64,000 nt of DNA, from NCBI GenBank assembly GCA_025991245.1, contig BQMJ01000027.1, positions 124,001-188,000 on the forward strand. The letters are read 5' to 3'. The notes beneath the pieces were generated by a model. The model ran no database searches. It worked only from the letters and a program-made list of their open reading frames with translations, and had not been told where the DNA came from. Position numbers and translations under genes: made by a program. This document shows, piece after piece, positions 11,492 to 22,255 of this stretch; position 1 is the first letter of the stretch, and every line of letters begins with the position of its first letter. Origin of the DNA: Galdieria partita. Taxonomy: Eukaryota; Rhodophyta; Bangiophyceae; Galdieriales; Galdieriaceae.

Positions 11492-12394
11492 ATGCAGCAG
11501 TGCTTGATCAGGCCTATTTCTCGAAAAGTAAAGTTTTCACGACGTTTGTGTTCTTCAAGTAACACAGTCGTCAATCAAGTAGAAAAACCTAAACAGTGGC
11601 AGTTGTTTAGTGCAGCAATCTTGGAAAGAACTCCAAAGTTGATGAAGCCTTTGACAGAATATGAAATAGACTATAGACTGTACCGTCATGAGGCTAAGCT
11701 GCCATATACTAGAAAAATGCCGACGGCTTGGTTTCCAAACGGTCAAAGAGGTAATAGAAATGTGTTGCATTTACAATATTTTGAACTCGTTGAGACGCAT
11801 ATGGATAGAGGATCCAGTAACTCGTGAGGTTTTAATTGGTGATTTTTCTAGAAGAAACTTTACTCCTGCTCCTCTGGAGACTGACGCTGATCGTTCGAAT
11901 AACAGCAAAACTTTGAATAGAAGGTTGACAGACTCGGTTTATTTTGTGGTGAAAAGAGAGAACCGAGTCTGGCAATTTCCACAAGGAGAAGCAGAAGATG
12001 GCATGACGTTGAGACAAGTAAGTGATTATAAGGCTTTGAGGGCATTCATAATCTTTGTAATGTATATAGACAGCAGAGGAAGCCTTGAAGAAATTTGTTG
12101 GAGATAGACTCCATTTGCATTTTGTAAGCAACATTCCGGCGTGTCACATCGAACGAGAGTTTTCTCCTCAAGTGAAACAACAGCGCAACTGGGATGGTGC
12201 GAAGGTAAGTTTCCGTTTTCAACAATAACTTTCAAAGTTTTCAACTTGCTCAGATATTCTTTTACCGAGCACTAGTTGTTGAAGGAAATTTGGAAGAAAT
12301 ACCTTTTGATCATGACTTTGCCTGGTTGAGTTCTTCAGAAATGAGTCAAGTGTTACCGTCTGTCTATTACAATGCTGTCAAAAATATTTTATAG
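11492..12394 (+). CDS. Mitochondrial ribosomal protein mL46 (MRPL46), Nudix-like fold
   Basis: Four exons (11492-11750, 11809-12017, 12070-12204, 12254-12394) encode ~247 aa. The N-terminus (MQQCLIRPISRKVKFSRRL) is a basic, Ser-containing mitochondrial presequence. The body contains WQLFSAAILERTPKLMKPL and YEIDYRLYRHE, conserved in mL46. A Nudix-like core follows: VWQFPQGEAEDGMTLRQTAEEALKK, with the degenerate Nudix box expected for this non-catalytic ribosomal family, then FFYRALVVEG. The protein sits in the large mitoribosomal subunit. It ends 91 bp from the stop of the converging PUS1-like gene. Confidence 0.88.
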
Positions 12395-12484
12395 TTATTT
12401 TCCTTTGCCTATGAGAGATGTAGCAATAGAGAGTTTTTTCAGTTAACTGGAACTCATAAAGCTTTTGCTCAGTTCATACAATGC

Positions 12485-14500
12485 TTAGAGATAATGCTTT
12501 TGTTTCAAATATTGTATGCACTCTTGAACAGAAGGATCCTGAGAAATCATTCCACCTTTTCTGGCGTCAATCAATACCTGACGTATACGACAAAGCTCTG
12601 GACCTGGTAACATTCGAAGTTCAACTGCCAACTGAGTGAACAACTTTGGTGGAAGTGGTCTTTCGGTTCCAACTCTTGACAACTTAGGTGCAACATCATC
12701 ATTAGAAGTAAAAGTATCCTGATGACACTCCATAACATTTTGTGATTTCCGTTGTCTGCGTTTCTCGTCCCATTCATGAAACTTTGCTATCAGACGTTGA
12801 AGATTTCCATATCCTCCGTAATCGTATAAACCTTCCACATAAAAACGTTCAAATGGCCGTTTTTGTTCTACGAGGTCCGCTACTCTTGGCAAAAGTATGT
12901 TGTATTTATAATTTTTCATTGCTTCTTGAGTAGATGGACTTGGAATGAGTTCATATATTTCCTTTTTAGGATTCCAAAAGTCACACAAAACGAGCATCAA
13001 TGGCTCACTCTTTAATAAGAATGTCAGAAAGATACCTTGAAAGTGACAACAGCAACTTACTGGTGCCAAAGATATTGGAACCTGAAATGGGCCATGAAGA
13101 GCAGCCTTTAAGGCTTCCAAAGAAAGTCTACCATACATAACAGAAAGTGCTCCTCCAATCATTTTTCTTATTTGGTGAAGAATAAAGCTTTGACCAGCGA
13201 ATCTCAACAAAACATAGTTCCGACCTGAGAACATATCATGTACGACAAACCATAAAATTCTCGACGTACCTTGTATTTGTAAAGGGCCTTCAACATCTGC
13301 AATGTAAATGGAACGAATATATTCTTGTCGCTTCAAGCGGTGTGAAGAATGCTCAGGCCACAGACGAATAACTTTACAAAGGTAATCACTGAACTCTGAG
13401 TGTTGGTTATCTTCTTCATCCATGCCAGCATTCTCTTCAAACTCTTTGATTCCTTCTTCCTCATCATATGTACTGTCGACTTTTGTCTCCTCACTATCTG
13501 CATGAGGGGAAGAAACTTGATCACTCCTAACGGTTGTAACTTGCTTTGTTGGGTTGGACACCTCAAGACGAGCATTTGCCTTTTTGTGTACTGCTCTCAA
13601 ACCAGAAGAAAAATTGTGAAATCGATGAGTCCCTTTAAATATGGATAATATCTCTTCGAATTGAGAAACTGCTCGTTCAATACTTTCTGATGCTCCAGGT
13701 ATTGCGTCCACTGGCATTAAGTACTCATATGCCCTAAAATTACAACGACAGCGTGCATCAAAGTGTTTTGTTACTGGATGAACTCCAAGAATTCTGATAG
13801 AGTCTGGAAGATTTCTATTCAGCTGTTCTAAAACGTCTCCTTTCAATGCGCCAAGACTACTAAAAGCAAGTTCGTCAGAATTATTCTTAGTTCTCGTAAC
13901 CTGTTTTTTCTTTCGAATATTGCTATCTCGTTCGAACCACTGCTCCTTAACTAAAGCTTTCAAAGCGATCACATTTCCACAAGCATGTACTCCTTTGTCA
14001 GTTCGACTTGCTCTGGACCAACTAACTTTTTGAGTTTTACGAAAGTTCCGTTCGCTAATCCAACCACAAGTAAAAAGTGCTCTTTCTATCTCTTCTTCGA
14101 TTGTCTTGATACCTTCTTGTCTATTCACTTGTAAGCCATAATAATCGGTTCCGACATAGCCGATGTACAAACATATCATGCGTTTCACGCGTCCTTCTTC
14201 GGTTGCATAGTTTTGTGAGTCTTTATCCATACAAGTTTCACTATCACTGCAACTTGTAACGGCTTTCATAGCTGACCAAGTTTTATTACCATTTGTACAG
14301 CTGCTTCTACAGCTAAACAACGCCGGTGTAGCTCTCCAAAGGCCAGATTGTCTGTGATCTTTATTTGATACAAGTTGCCTCGATACAATCGTCAGAATAT
14401 GTTTCCCACTACGACAGTATCTTTTGTACTTTTGCACAAGAAGCAGCGGCCCTTTTCCACAAGTTGTAGCAAACCCGGTGGTGGTCTGAATAGTTTGCAT
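12485..14500 (-). CDS. tRNA pseudouridine synthase, PUS1/TruA family
   Basis: The whole interval is one open frame of 671 codons, but it contains two introns whose lengths are multiples of three with no stops: 13225-13269 (45 nt) and 13010-13060 (51 nt). Removing them joins PLQIQ to GRNYVLLRFAGQSF and SLAP to SEPLML, which restores the family sequence and leaves ~639 aa. Family motifs are YVGTDYYGLQVN, the catalytic region SRASRTDKGVHACGNV with the active-site Asp, and FDARCRCNFRAYEYLMP. A ~100-residue N-terminal extension is Ser/Cys/Lys rich and might carry a targeting signal. An acidic insert (residues ~340-375) splits the domain, as in Pus1. It modifies tRNA positions such as 27/28 in the family. 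Confidence 0.9.
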   Translation of the reverse strand: MQTIQTTTGFATTCGKGPLLLVQKYKRYCRSGKHILTIVSRQLVSNKDHRQSGLWRATPALFSCRSSCTNGNKTWSAMKAVTSCSDSETCMDKDSQNYATEEGRVKRMICLYIGYVGTDYYGLQVNRQEGIKTIEEEIERALFTCGWISERNFRKTQKVSWSRASRTDKGVHACGNVIALKALVKEQWFERDSNIRKKKQVTRTKNNSDELAFSSLGALKGDVLEQLNRNLPDSIRILGVHPVTKHFDARCRCNFRAYEYLMPVDAIPGASESIERAVSQFEEILSIFKGTHRFHNFSSGLRAVHKKANARLEVSNPTKQVTTVRSDQVSSPHADSEETKVDSTYDEEEGIKEFEENAGMDEEDNQHSEFSDYLCKVIRLWPEHSSHRLKRQEYIRSIYIADVEGPLQIQGTSRILWFVVHDMFSGRNYVLLRFAGQSFILHQIRKMIGGALSVMYGRLSLEALKAALHGPFQVPISLAPVSCCCHFQGIFLTFLLKSEPLMLVLCDFWNPKKEIYELIPSPSTQEAMKNYKYNILLPRVADLVEQKRPFERFYVEGLYDYGGYGNLQRLIAKFHEWDEKRRQRKSQNVMECHQDTFTSNDDVAPKLSRVGTERPLPPKLFTQLAVELRMLPGPELCRIRQVLIDARKGGMISQDPSVQECIQYLKQKHYL

Positions 14501-15164
14501 TTAGAGCTGTGTATTCGACGGCCAATTCATACAAGGTGGACAAGTCGAAAAAGTTGCATCAATATAAGTAGTTTCTGAGAAACTACTTATCTGTTCATTT
14601 TCTGTTCAAGGAAATTTGTAAATTCAAGAAATAGTTTGGTCAATAAGATAGCTACAATATTGTTCGGAATGGAGAGCATTGCATGGAGAGAAAAGTCTTG
14701 AATATAGCATTTCCATTGCTCCAAGGAAACATGTTCCGCCTCTCTGTTCAGATATTGTAGTGAACATTCGAAAGACTACATGTGAACACTAGTATTCTAT
14801 ATTATGAGGTTAGATAGTACTGGCAACAGTTTCTCCTCTCTATTTCTCTCTCTATCTTCCAAAAAAGTTGTAACAGTGTTAATATCACGCTTATACTTTT
14901 CATTACTCTTTACACTCATGAAATTCACACATTCTCCATAAAAGGAATATGAGATTGATGATGAGGGTGCGTGAGAATTGTCATTCATTTAGATTTCGCC
15001 GTCGTCGATTGAATGGGCTATTTTTGTTTGAATTCATTCGTTCGCCGTCTCGCAGTTGGTCGTCGTCCTTGTTTGGTAAAAGACTTTTTGTATAATATCA
15101 ACTAGGTAAGAGCTTGTCCTTTTTGCTGTTGAAAAAATTGACATAACATCTCTCTATAGTCAAT
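14501..15164. promoter_or_regulatory. Divergent promoter region of PUS1-like gene and eEF1A, with a probable 5' UTR intron
   Basis: No protein gene was seen in these 664 bp. Close to the eEF1A start, CTAG/GTAAGAGC at 15106 and a pyrimidine-rich CTCTCTATAG ending at 15159 frame a 54-nt GT-AG intron five bases before the ATG at 15165. A leader intron in an eEF1A gene is common in other eukaryotes and often boosts expression. A short palindrome-like repeat (GTAGTTTCTGAGAAACTAC, 14568-14586) could be a hairpin. Promoter elements were not identified. Confidence 0.5.
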
Positions 15165-16523
15165 ATGGGAAAGGAGAAACAGCACGTTTCTATTGTCGTT
15201 ATTGGTCACGTCGACTCTGGAAAGTCCACAACCACTGGACATCTTATCTACAAGTGTGGAGGCATTGACAAGAGAGCCATTGAGAAATTCGAAAAGGAAG
15301 CGGCCGAAATGGGCAAAGGCTCCTTTAAGTACGCGTGGGTTTTGGACAAACTCAAGGCTGAGAGAGAACGTGGAATTACTATTGACATTGCCCTCTGGAA
15401 GTTCGAAACTGAAAAATATTTCTTCACCATCATCGATGCCCCTGGTCATCGTGACTTTATCAAGAATATGATTACGGGTACCTCACAAGCGGACTTGGGT
15501 ATTTTGGTGGTCGCCTCTCCCCCTGGTGAGTTCGAAGCAGGAATTTCTCAAAATGGTCAGACAAGAGAACACGCTCTGTTGGCTTATACTTTGGGTGTTC
15601 GTCAATTAATTGTCGCAGTTAACAAAATGGACGATAAAAATGTCAACTGGTCAAAGGACCGTTATGATGAAATCTCGAAGGAAATGGACTTGTATTTGAA
15701 GAAAGTAGGGTATAATCCAGCAAAGGTTCCAAAGATACCAGTTTCTGGATGGACTGGAGACAACCTTTTTGAGAAAGTTTCTGCAGACCATCCTCTTGGA
15801 AAATGGTACAAGGGACCATGTCTCTTGGAAGCTCTGGATATGATTGAACCACCTACTCGCCCAGTAGATAAGCCTCTACGTCTTCCCCTTCAGGATGTTT
15901 ATAAGATTGGAGGAATCGGAACTGTACCAGTCGGACGAGTGGAAACTGGTGTGCTCAAACCTGGCATGGTAGTTACTTTTGCACCTGTTGGTTTGACCAC
16001 TGAAGTAAAATCTGTCGAAATGCATCACGAATCTATTCCAGAAGCTCAACCTGGTGACAATGTAGGTTTTAACGTAAAGAATGTATCTGTGAAAGAGTTG
16101 AAACGTGGTTACGTGGCTGGTGATAGCAAGAACGACCCACCCAAGGGTTGCGAATATTTCCGTGCACAAGTTATTATTCTTAATCATCCTGGTGAAATTC
16201 ATGCTGGTTACACTCCAGTGCTTGACTGTCATACAAGCCATATTGCATGTCGTTTTGCAGAACTTGAGAAGAAGATGGACCGTCGCTCTGGCAAAACGGT
16301 GGAAGAGAATCCCAAAGCAATCAAATCAGGAGATGCCGCTATGGTTAAAATGATTCCTTCCAAGCCCATGTGTGTGGAAACCTTCACTGATTATCCACCT
16401 TTGGGACGTTTTGCTGTGAGAGATATGAGACAGACTGTGGCAGTTGGTGTTATTAAGGAGGTGGAGAAGAAAGAAGTTGAAGGAAAGACTACGAAGGCTG
16501 CTGCAAAGGCGCAGAAGAAGTAA
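15165..16523 (+). CDS. Translation elongation factor 1-alpha (eEF1A)
   Basis: A single exon encodes 452 aa, close to the usual ~460. It starts [20 protein letters not shown], with the P-loop GHVDSGKST, switch motif [13 protein letters not shown] for guanine specificity, and SGWTGDN. Domain II contains [17 protein letters not shown], and domain III ends [20 protein letters not shown] with a Lys/Ala-rich tail. The segment after SGWTGDN is slightly shorter than in animals. It delivers aminoacyl-tRNA to the ribosomal A site in the cytosol. The lack of coding introns contrasts with its neighbours and suits a very highly expressed gene; a leader intron probably lies just upstream. Confidence 0.98.
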   Translation: MGKEKQHVSIVVIGHVDSGKSTTTGHLIYKCGGIDKRAIEKFEKEAAEMGKGSFKYAWVLDKLKAERERGITIDIALWKFETEKYFFTIIDAPGHRDFIKNMITGTSQADLGILVVASPPGEFEAGISQNGQTREHALLAYTLGVRQLIVAVNKMDDKNVNWSKDRYDEISKEMDLYLKKVGYNPAKVPKIPVSGWTGDNLFEKVSADHPLGKWYKGPCLLEALDMIEPPTRPVDKPLRLPLQDVYKIGGIGTVPVGRVETGVLKPGMVVTFAPVGLTTEVKSVEMHHESIPEAQPGDNVGFNVKNVSVKELKRGYVAGDSKNDPPKGCEYFRAQVIILNHPGEIHAGYTPVLDCHTSHIACRFAELEKKMDRRSGKTVEENPKAIKSGDAAMVKMIPSKPMCVETFTDYPPLGRFAVRDMRQTVAVGVIKEVEKKEVEGKTTKAAAKAQKK

Positions 16524-16706
16524 ATTTGTTGAAGTTTACATAAAATTTATGTCTTTCGCTTTCCACACATGAATCCATTCTAGTAACTTGTTTGTTGAGT
16601 GTTGTGTCCATTAAAGGAGTAAGGTTATTATGGAAAGCGTTGAATGTGACGAGTAAAGTATTGAGTTTGTGGATTTGTCTTAAGAGATAGTCTTTTTTAT
16701 TTATTT

Positions 16707-17190
16707 CTATTTTCTGTTGGAAGAGAATACAAACTCTTCCCACATCTTCTCAAAACGCCTAGAACCTACTTGTACGTATTCCAAGCTATTTCATAGTTTT
16801 AACTGGAATCTTGTATAAAGTTCCGAATTCACAAACCTGGCAACGTCTCCGTTGGGTCTAAATAATCTAGTATCCATAGGAAAATCATCTCTACGGCCAA
16901 AACTCTTGTCCTTCAAGTACCAAAGAGGACCGGAAACTATCCAAACGTTCATCCATCCAAAAACACAACAAATACAATCATTCCTAACCTCTCTTAGTAG
17001 ACGAGGAATCTATCAAAGAATGAACTTGGAAGGGTCTTCCTTTGTAAGAATCATCACTAAAACCCCATTCGATGATTTCCAAGAGCTGCACAAAACCCAA
17101 GTTCAATCAAAATAAAGCGAGAAAATCGGAGCATACTTTGGCTTGCGCTGCTTCTCGGCGAAAAGCAAACGAATTACTCAGGTTGAACAT
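16707..17190 (-). CDS. Unrecognised small protein (~109 aa), four exons
   Basis: Splicing four short exons (17137-17190, 16989-17085, 16837-16936, 16707-16785) gives one continuous frame with all phases matching and GT-AG borders. The protein begins MFNLSNSFAFRREAAQ and contains LLEIIEWGFSDDSYKGRPF, then VSGPLWYLKDKSFGRRDDF, then DTRLFRPNGDVASLEYVQ. It ends FEKMWEEFVFSSNRK. There are no membrane helices, Cys clusters or catalytic signatures. The richness in aromatic and charged residues and the phase-consistent splicing argue that it is real. I do not recognise the family. It is divergent from the MRM1-type gene, with starts 84 bp apart, and converges on eEF1A. Confidence 0.6.
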
Positions 17191-17274
17191 ATTATTCACA
17201 GCAGTCTCCGGGGCTTCGCTCAAAATATTTTGCCAAGTCTATGAGCAATCTCGAATTCTTACTACGCTCATTCG

Positions 17275-18315
17275 ATGTGGGTAATATGTAATTGCTATAA
17301 GCGGACGTTTCGCAGTGCGACCAAGTATATATTGTTCAATGAAAACTTAAAAATCGCAAGAGGGCCAAGAACTTCATTATCATGTAGAAGATGGTATGCA
17401 AAGACTAATAATACGTCAAAAAGGGGAAGAACAGCTATTTTTCAACAGCTGGACAAAAGTCAATCCTTACCAGAAACAGACTCCACACTTACTTCACTGC
17501 AAAAAGCAATGAAAAGTGGCGATGACTTTATTTACGGCGTCACTCCTGTATATGCAGCACTGACTGTCAAAACGAGAAATCCTATCAGGTGTCTATACTT
17601 GCAAGAAAAAGCGGACTTCTCAAAAAGGAAGGACGCTGCTTTGTTACAACAGATTATACAAATGGCAGAAGAAGCTAATATCCCCTCTAAGACATTAAAC
17701 AAAGGAGACTTGAATAACTTGTCTGGACAAAGACCTCATCAAGGCATTGTTCTACAAGCCGCACCATTGCAACTGGACTACATTGATCAGTTACCTTCTG
17801 CTGGATTGTCTCCGAATAAACCAGCACCCGTTTGGTTGGCACTCGATGAAGTTATGGACCCTCAAAACTTGGGATCTCTTCTTAGAACAGCCTGTTTCTT
17901 GGGAATAACTGGAGTAGCTATTTGCAACAAGAATTCTGCTCCTCTAAGTGGCACGGTTTCAAAGGCATCCGCTGGTGCTATGGAGCTCATGACTATTCAT
18001 GCCGTTCGCAACATGAGCAGGTTTCTACAAAACTCACAACGACAAGGTTGGTATATCTTAGGCGCTTCAATGGAAAAGGATACAGTGAATATCGAGAATA
18101 TACATCCTTCTATTCCGGTTGTACTCGTTCTTGGAAGTGAAGGCTTTGGATTACGAACTAATGTGCAAAATGTATGTGATGGGTTTGTTGCTATTCAACG
18201 ACGATTTTCAAGTAATTGCAACACGGAGGTTGCTTTCAGTATTATCGATTCGCTCAACGTAGGCGTTGCTGGAGGAATACTGATGGAACAGTTAAGAGCT
18301 TCAAGAGACTATTAG
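17275..18315 (+). CDS. Organellar 23S-type rRNA 2'-O-methyltransferase, MRM1/SpoU family
   Basis: This intronless gene encodes 346 aa. The N-terminal ~45 residues are Arg/Lys/Ser rich (CYKRTFRSATKYILF), a likely organelle presequence. A substrate-binding domain follows (GVTPVYAALTVKTRNP, then SGQRPHQGIVLQAAP). The SpoU catalytic domain has all three motifs: DPQNLGSLLRTACFLGITG, VLVLGSEGFGLR, and IIDSLNVGVAGGILMEQL. It forms a deep trefoil knot and methylates a ribose using SAM. MRM1 modifies the peptidyl-transferase region of mitochondrial large rRNA; plastid targeting is equally possible from sequence alone. Confidence 0.9.
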   Translation: MWVICNCYKRTFRSATKYILFNENLKIARGPRTSLSCRRWYAKTNNTSKRGRTAIFQQLDKSQSLPETDSTLTSLQKAMKSGDDFIYGVTPVYAALTVKTRNPIRCLYLQEKADFSKRKDAALLQQIIQMAEEANIPSKTLNKGDLNNLSGQRPHQGIVLQAAPLQLDYIDQLPSAGLSPNKPAPVWLALDEVMDPQNLGSLLRTACFLGITGVAICNKNSAPLSGTVSKASAGAMELMTIHAVRNMSRFLQNSQRQGWYILGASMEKDTVNIENIHPSIPVVLVLGSEGFGLRTNVQNVCDGFVAIQRRFSSNCNTEVAFSIIDSLNVGVAGGILMEQLRASRDY

Positions 18316-18375
18316 CGAGATAAAGTCATTTCCCACTGACGTTCTCAACTCATTGTTCAAAATTGCTTTCACTTT

Positions 18376-18888
18376 TTACTCCTTCTTTGGTCCTTGGATG
18401 GTACAACTTGAAGGCCCTTCACCGCTGTTCGCATCTGTCTCAGAGGCTGTATTCTTTTTTCTAAGCTGGACCTTTTCAAACTTCACAGTTTCTTCCGTAC
18501 AACCTATGAGTCCCCAAGAAGATGGTTTTACCATTTCTGTTTCCTGACTATTCCTACCGTCTACAGCACTTGTGTTAGGCCAAACGAAGCAATGTATACT
18601 TCAATTGTCTTACCTTGATCTCCGAACAGTAAAACTGTACCTAAAGGCTTCTCGAAAGAACCTTGAAACACTTCATTTCCAATTTGCAAGAACGGTTTGC
18701 CTTCTTCTAAACCCTATATGAAACTGGATGAGCGCTTTTCCTCAATCGAAGCAACTTACAATAAGTCGGAAGTGAGTAGCACTTGAAGTGAGAAATTTTG
18801 CTGTTTGGGGAAGTTTTAATAGGACATACTCTTCTACGATAGTTTCTTCAGTGGTGTTTTCTTCATCAGTCTCAGTGGGCAGAACCAT
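18376..18888 (-). CDS. TFIIIC triple-barrel subunit, GTF3C6/tau55-like
   Basis: Three exons (18760-18888, 18614-18713, 18376-18560) give ~137 aa. After an acidic N-terminus (ETDEENTTEETIVEE), the conserved triple-barrel pattern appears: YVLLKLPQTAKF, then FRLIGLEEGKPFLQIGN, then VFQGSFEKPLGTVLLFGDQ. This matches the order in GTF3C6 (LVELSG...LGIDTERPILQVDSCVFAGEYEDTLGT). The tail is Ser/Lys rich and low complexity. TFIIIC recruits RNA polymerase III to tRNA genes; this subunit dimerises with the tau95/GTF3C5 barrel. The first acceptor in intron 2 would shift the frame; the second (CTGTAG) keeps it. Confidence 0.75.
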
Positions 18889-19245
18889 GGCATTGAAACC
18901 ATCCAAAACACTCAAGTGTCCGTTTATTCAAATTTATTCTTAGGAACAGTTGATAGTTGGAATATATTCCATAATGTAAGGACCCATCAAGATAGAATTT
19001 CTACAAAACTTTCGAGATAAAACCAACCAACAGAATGTGGAGAGAATGGCACATTCTGACTATCTACCGAGAACAGTGTCGTGCACTTTTGCATTTTGAA
19101 TGCTTGGAAATTGCAAATTTCGGCACAGCCCAGCAATTGAAGTGCACTCGATGGGCATTGCTTTGACATGCAAAGATCGAGTTGGATTTTAAATAGTGAG
19201 GCCAACAATGTGAGATATATTTTGTGTGAAAAGTTGAACGATCCA
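18889..19245. other. Divergent intergenic region; nothing recognised
   Basis: This 357-bp spacer lies between the starts of the TFIIIC subunit gene and the NDUFA4-like gene. Antisense open frames here (18987-19246) are Cys- and Phe-rich and look random. It is probably a bidirectional promoter region. Confidence 0.4.
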
Positions 19246-19577
19246 ATGGGCGTTGTAGGTTTCTTTCAAAGAACTCTGTTTACAGGTAGAAACAAGGAGG
19301 TATGTAATGAATGGGTGGAGATACTCATACTAAATATGCTTAGATATATCCATTGCTTGGATGCGTCTCTCTTTCATTAGTCATGGCCACCTTCCTTTCA
19401 GTTGATCAACTACTACATAATCCATCGGTAGTCTGGAAAAAGTCAGAGCGGGAAGCTTTTGCTCGTAATGAATTGGAAAAGAAAGAAAGATGGTCTCTTC
19501 AATTCCTTCGGAAGTTTCGGGAACATCCAGTGACTATGTTTGAACCATTCAACTTTCATACAGAGAACAAGTCATAA
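19246..19577 (+). CDS. NDUFA4/B12D (MLRQ)-like small mitochondrial membrane protein
   Basis: Two exons (19246-19299, 19344-19577) encode 95 aa starting MGVVGFFQRTLFTGRNKE. A single hydrophobic helix follows (IYPLLGCVSLSLVMATFLSV), then HNPSVVWKKSEREA, which matches the NDUFA4/B12D pattern of a short matrix segment, one helix, and a 'NPxVxW' stretch. The C-terminal half is charged and longer than in human NDUFA4. The family is found in respiratory complex I/IV preparations and in plant senescence-linked B12D proteins. The assignment rests on topology and the short motif, so it is moderate. Confidence 0.6.
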
Positions 19578-19638
19578 AAATTTTTGTAAATAAATGTCTA
19601 TCTTGTTTGATTAGCAATAATATGAATCCAAGTGAATT

Positions 19639-22118
19639 TTATTTCTTTGCCAATCTCTTTCTAAATAACGGGTGATGAATAACTTTTCGTTCAAATATAG
19701 AAGAAACATTCTTCGCCTTGGCAGTATCATACTCTTGATAAACCAAGCCATCTGCTCCGCTTAATTTTCTAAGTGATCGATTCGTTCTTTTCATCAGCTG
19801 CCAGCCATCCTTTGATAATATTCGAGAAACATCTCCACTTGCATCTGAATCTTCAACAAATTCTTCCTCCATTTCTTTCTCATCTGCAGCCAACACAGCT
19901 GCTAATAAACTCAACTGCTCTTCCTTTCGATAATATGCCAAGTTCTGTCTTTCCTCTTGCATACCTTCCAAATGAGTAATGACTTGAAAGCTATAGCCTT
20001 GCTCTACCAAAAATTGCTGTCTCTTGGACGAATAGTACATTTCTTGAGTGTCTGTGCTCACTAGTGAATAAAAATAGGCATTGAAATGTTGGCCGCTTCG
20101 AGGTTTCGGTCTTAAAATACGACCTAAACGCTGCGCTTCTTGTCGTCGTGATCCATAATGCGAAGATATCTGAATGATGACGTTGGCTTCTGGTAAGTCT
20201 ATACTTGTATCTCCTACTTTTGAAATAAATATAGTTCCTAATGCAGGATTATTTTGAAATTGGTAAAATATTCTCATTCTTTCAGCTTGTGAAGTAGGTC
20301 CATAAATAAAAGGACGACTTAGTCTTCGAGCATAGGTTCTCAAAGCAAAAATATTATCCGAAAACACAATAATCTTGTCTCCTCTGTTTTCATGGAATCT
20401 TATTAAAAATTCGGTGGTCTGAAACTTGTTTGGATTCATCGTATACAGCAGCTTTCTTTTGGCGGCATTCTGAACCAGATATTCTCTATAGAATTCTGCA
20501 GTCATAGGACACCAAACTTCAGCACATTGTACAGTGGCCAAATAGCCACTTTGCTGCAAGTCAAGCCTACGAAAGAAATATAAACAAGGCATGAGGAGAA
20601 AACGAACAATGCAACTAACCAATTTGCTTCATACAGTTTCGGACCAATCAGAAAGTTAATATCTTCAATCCTTTCATCTTCCCTAACCAATGTTGCGGTC
20701 AAACCTAACTTACAATGCGCTTTGATAACTCCCAAAACTTTTCGAAACATATTTGCTGGGACGACATGAACTTCATCCAGCAAAATAAGACCCCATTCTC
20801 TACTACGCATCTCTTCCAGGATTTCCTGTGATTCCCTCGCACGTTTGCCTCCAAAAGCCACCATAGTGTAAGTAGTTATTGTGACACTGCCCAACCAACC
20901 ACTATCTTTTTTAACCTTTATATCGGCAGTAAAACGAGAAATGTTTTTTTCATCGATAGTACTCCACAACAAAAATTGGTGACGCCATTGTTCCACAGAA
21001 ACTGCAGAAGTACACAAAACTAATGTTGGTTTCTTTATGGTACAAGCTGCAACCACTCCCACTAAAGTCTTGCCAGCACCACAAGGTAACACAATAACTC
21101 CCGACCTTGCCAAACCGTTTCCGAACATTTTAGAAAGCGATTTTTCTTGATAAGGACGCACCTGAGTTGTTGCTTTCAGATCCATTTCTATATTAGGATT
21201 TCTAATATCATTGCGGAAGTCATATTCTTCTAACAAAGGATAATCTAGCTCAATACATCGACGTTTCACGTGCTCAACTCTTTCCGCAATTATTTCTATT
21301 CCAAGCACCTCTGAAGAAGCTTTCGAACCCTTTTGTTCAAAACAGGAGTAATCGAGTTCATCTTCTTCCAAGGCTCTTGCAATATTGTGTACCATATCGT
21401 CATCTCTTTGCACTAAACCATTTTTTCCTTCCATCAAAGCAAGATTCTTCTGTTCCAACAATCCTGCGTTTGTTCGTGCACAGCATTCAGCCACTAGAGG
21501 ATCTCTTAGTAACGTATCTAACACTGCCGAAGAGTGACTTTGAATATAATAAATATTTCTGTGTAAAACAAGTTTTGCCTTTCCGTATGTCTTTGTGCTC
21601 GAAGTTATCAATTCCACAATTTCTTTGGGTAAGTTTGTCTTGCATAGACGCTCCAAAACTCTAATAATAGTCTCGGTTTCCAGGCCTACAGAAACTGCTG
21701 CATAAAGCGAATATGGCGTTATAGTGTACTCATGAATAAACTCTGGTCTACTTGCAGGTTCGGAAACTGCAACCAGAAAGTCATAGGCTTGCTTGTAAAG
21801 GGGTGAAAAAGTCTCCAAAAATATCTTCCCTGAAGGACAAACCCACAAAGGTCGTCTTTCGTGGTCAACCTTTAGTTTTAAATATGCAAAATCCTCCAAG
21901 TTTGGAATACCAGTATGTTCTTTGGAAATCACTTTGTTGTTTTGCTCTCCTCCTTCAGTGAAGTTATAAAGTGCTTGTTTTGGCAAAGGCATGGAAACAG
22001 TGTCAGCTTCATCGTTTTCCTGCCCGTCCTCAACTCGTTGTGACTTTGTCTCCACGTCTTTGAAAGCTGTTTTTCTAACACGTTTTCTAACCTTGTGACA
22101 TTGTGTTTCCCCATTCAT
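19639..22118 (-). CDS. XPB/ERCC3/Ssl2 helicase, TFIIH subunit
   Basis: Two exons (20620-22118, 19639-20566) separated by a 53-nt intron encode ~808 aa. After a Lys/Glu-rich N-terminus comes the XPB N-domain ([20 protein letters not shown]). Helicase motifs follow: VRPYQEKSL, Walker [27 protein letters not shown], the DEVH box [10 protein letters not shown], and [12 protein letters not shown] with the XPB RED motif. The second lobe has [31 protein letters not shown] and [16 protein letters not shown] is the TFIIH translocase that opens promoter DNA for RNA polymerase II and works in nucleotide excision repair. The C-terminus ends in a basic segment, as usual. Confidence 0.97.
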
Positions 22119-22255
22119 TTACAGCTTCGATTGTCAAAAGCTAAGAATTGCCAAAGAGCGAGTTGTGACATCGATCAACCTTTGAAGCAGTTTGGAAGCC
22201 ACAAACGAATGTTTTGCCTACTGATTAAACAATTATCTATTTTTTCTAAACAAGT

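Noticed and set aside
15102-15449. Antisense open frame over the eEF1A 5' end
   Set aside because: A shadow of the highly biased eEF1A codons; no independent features.
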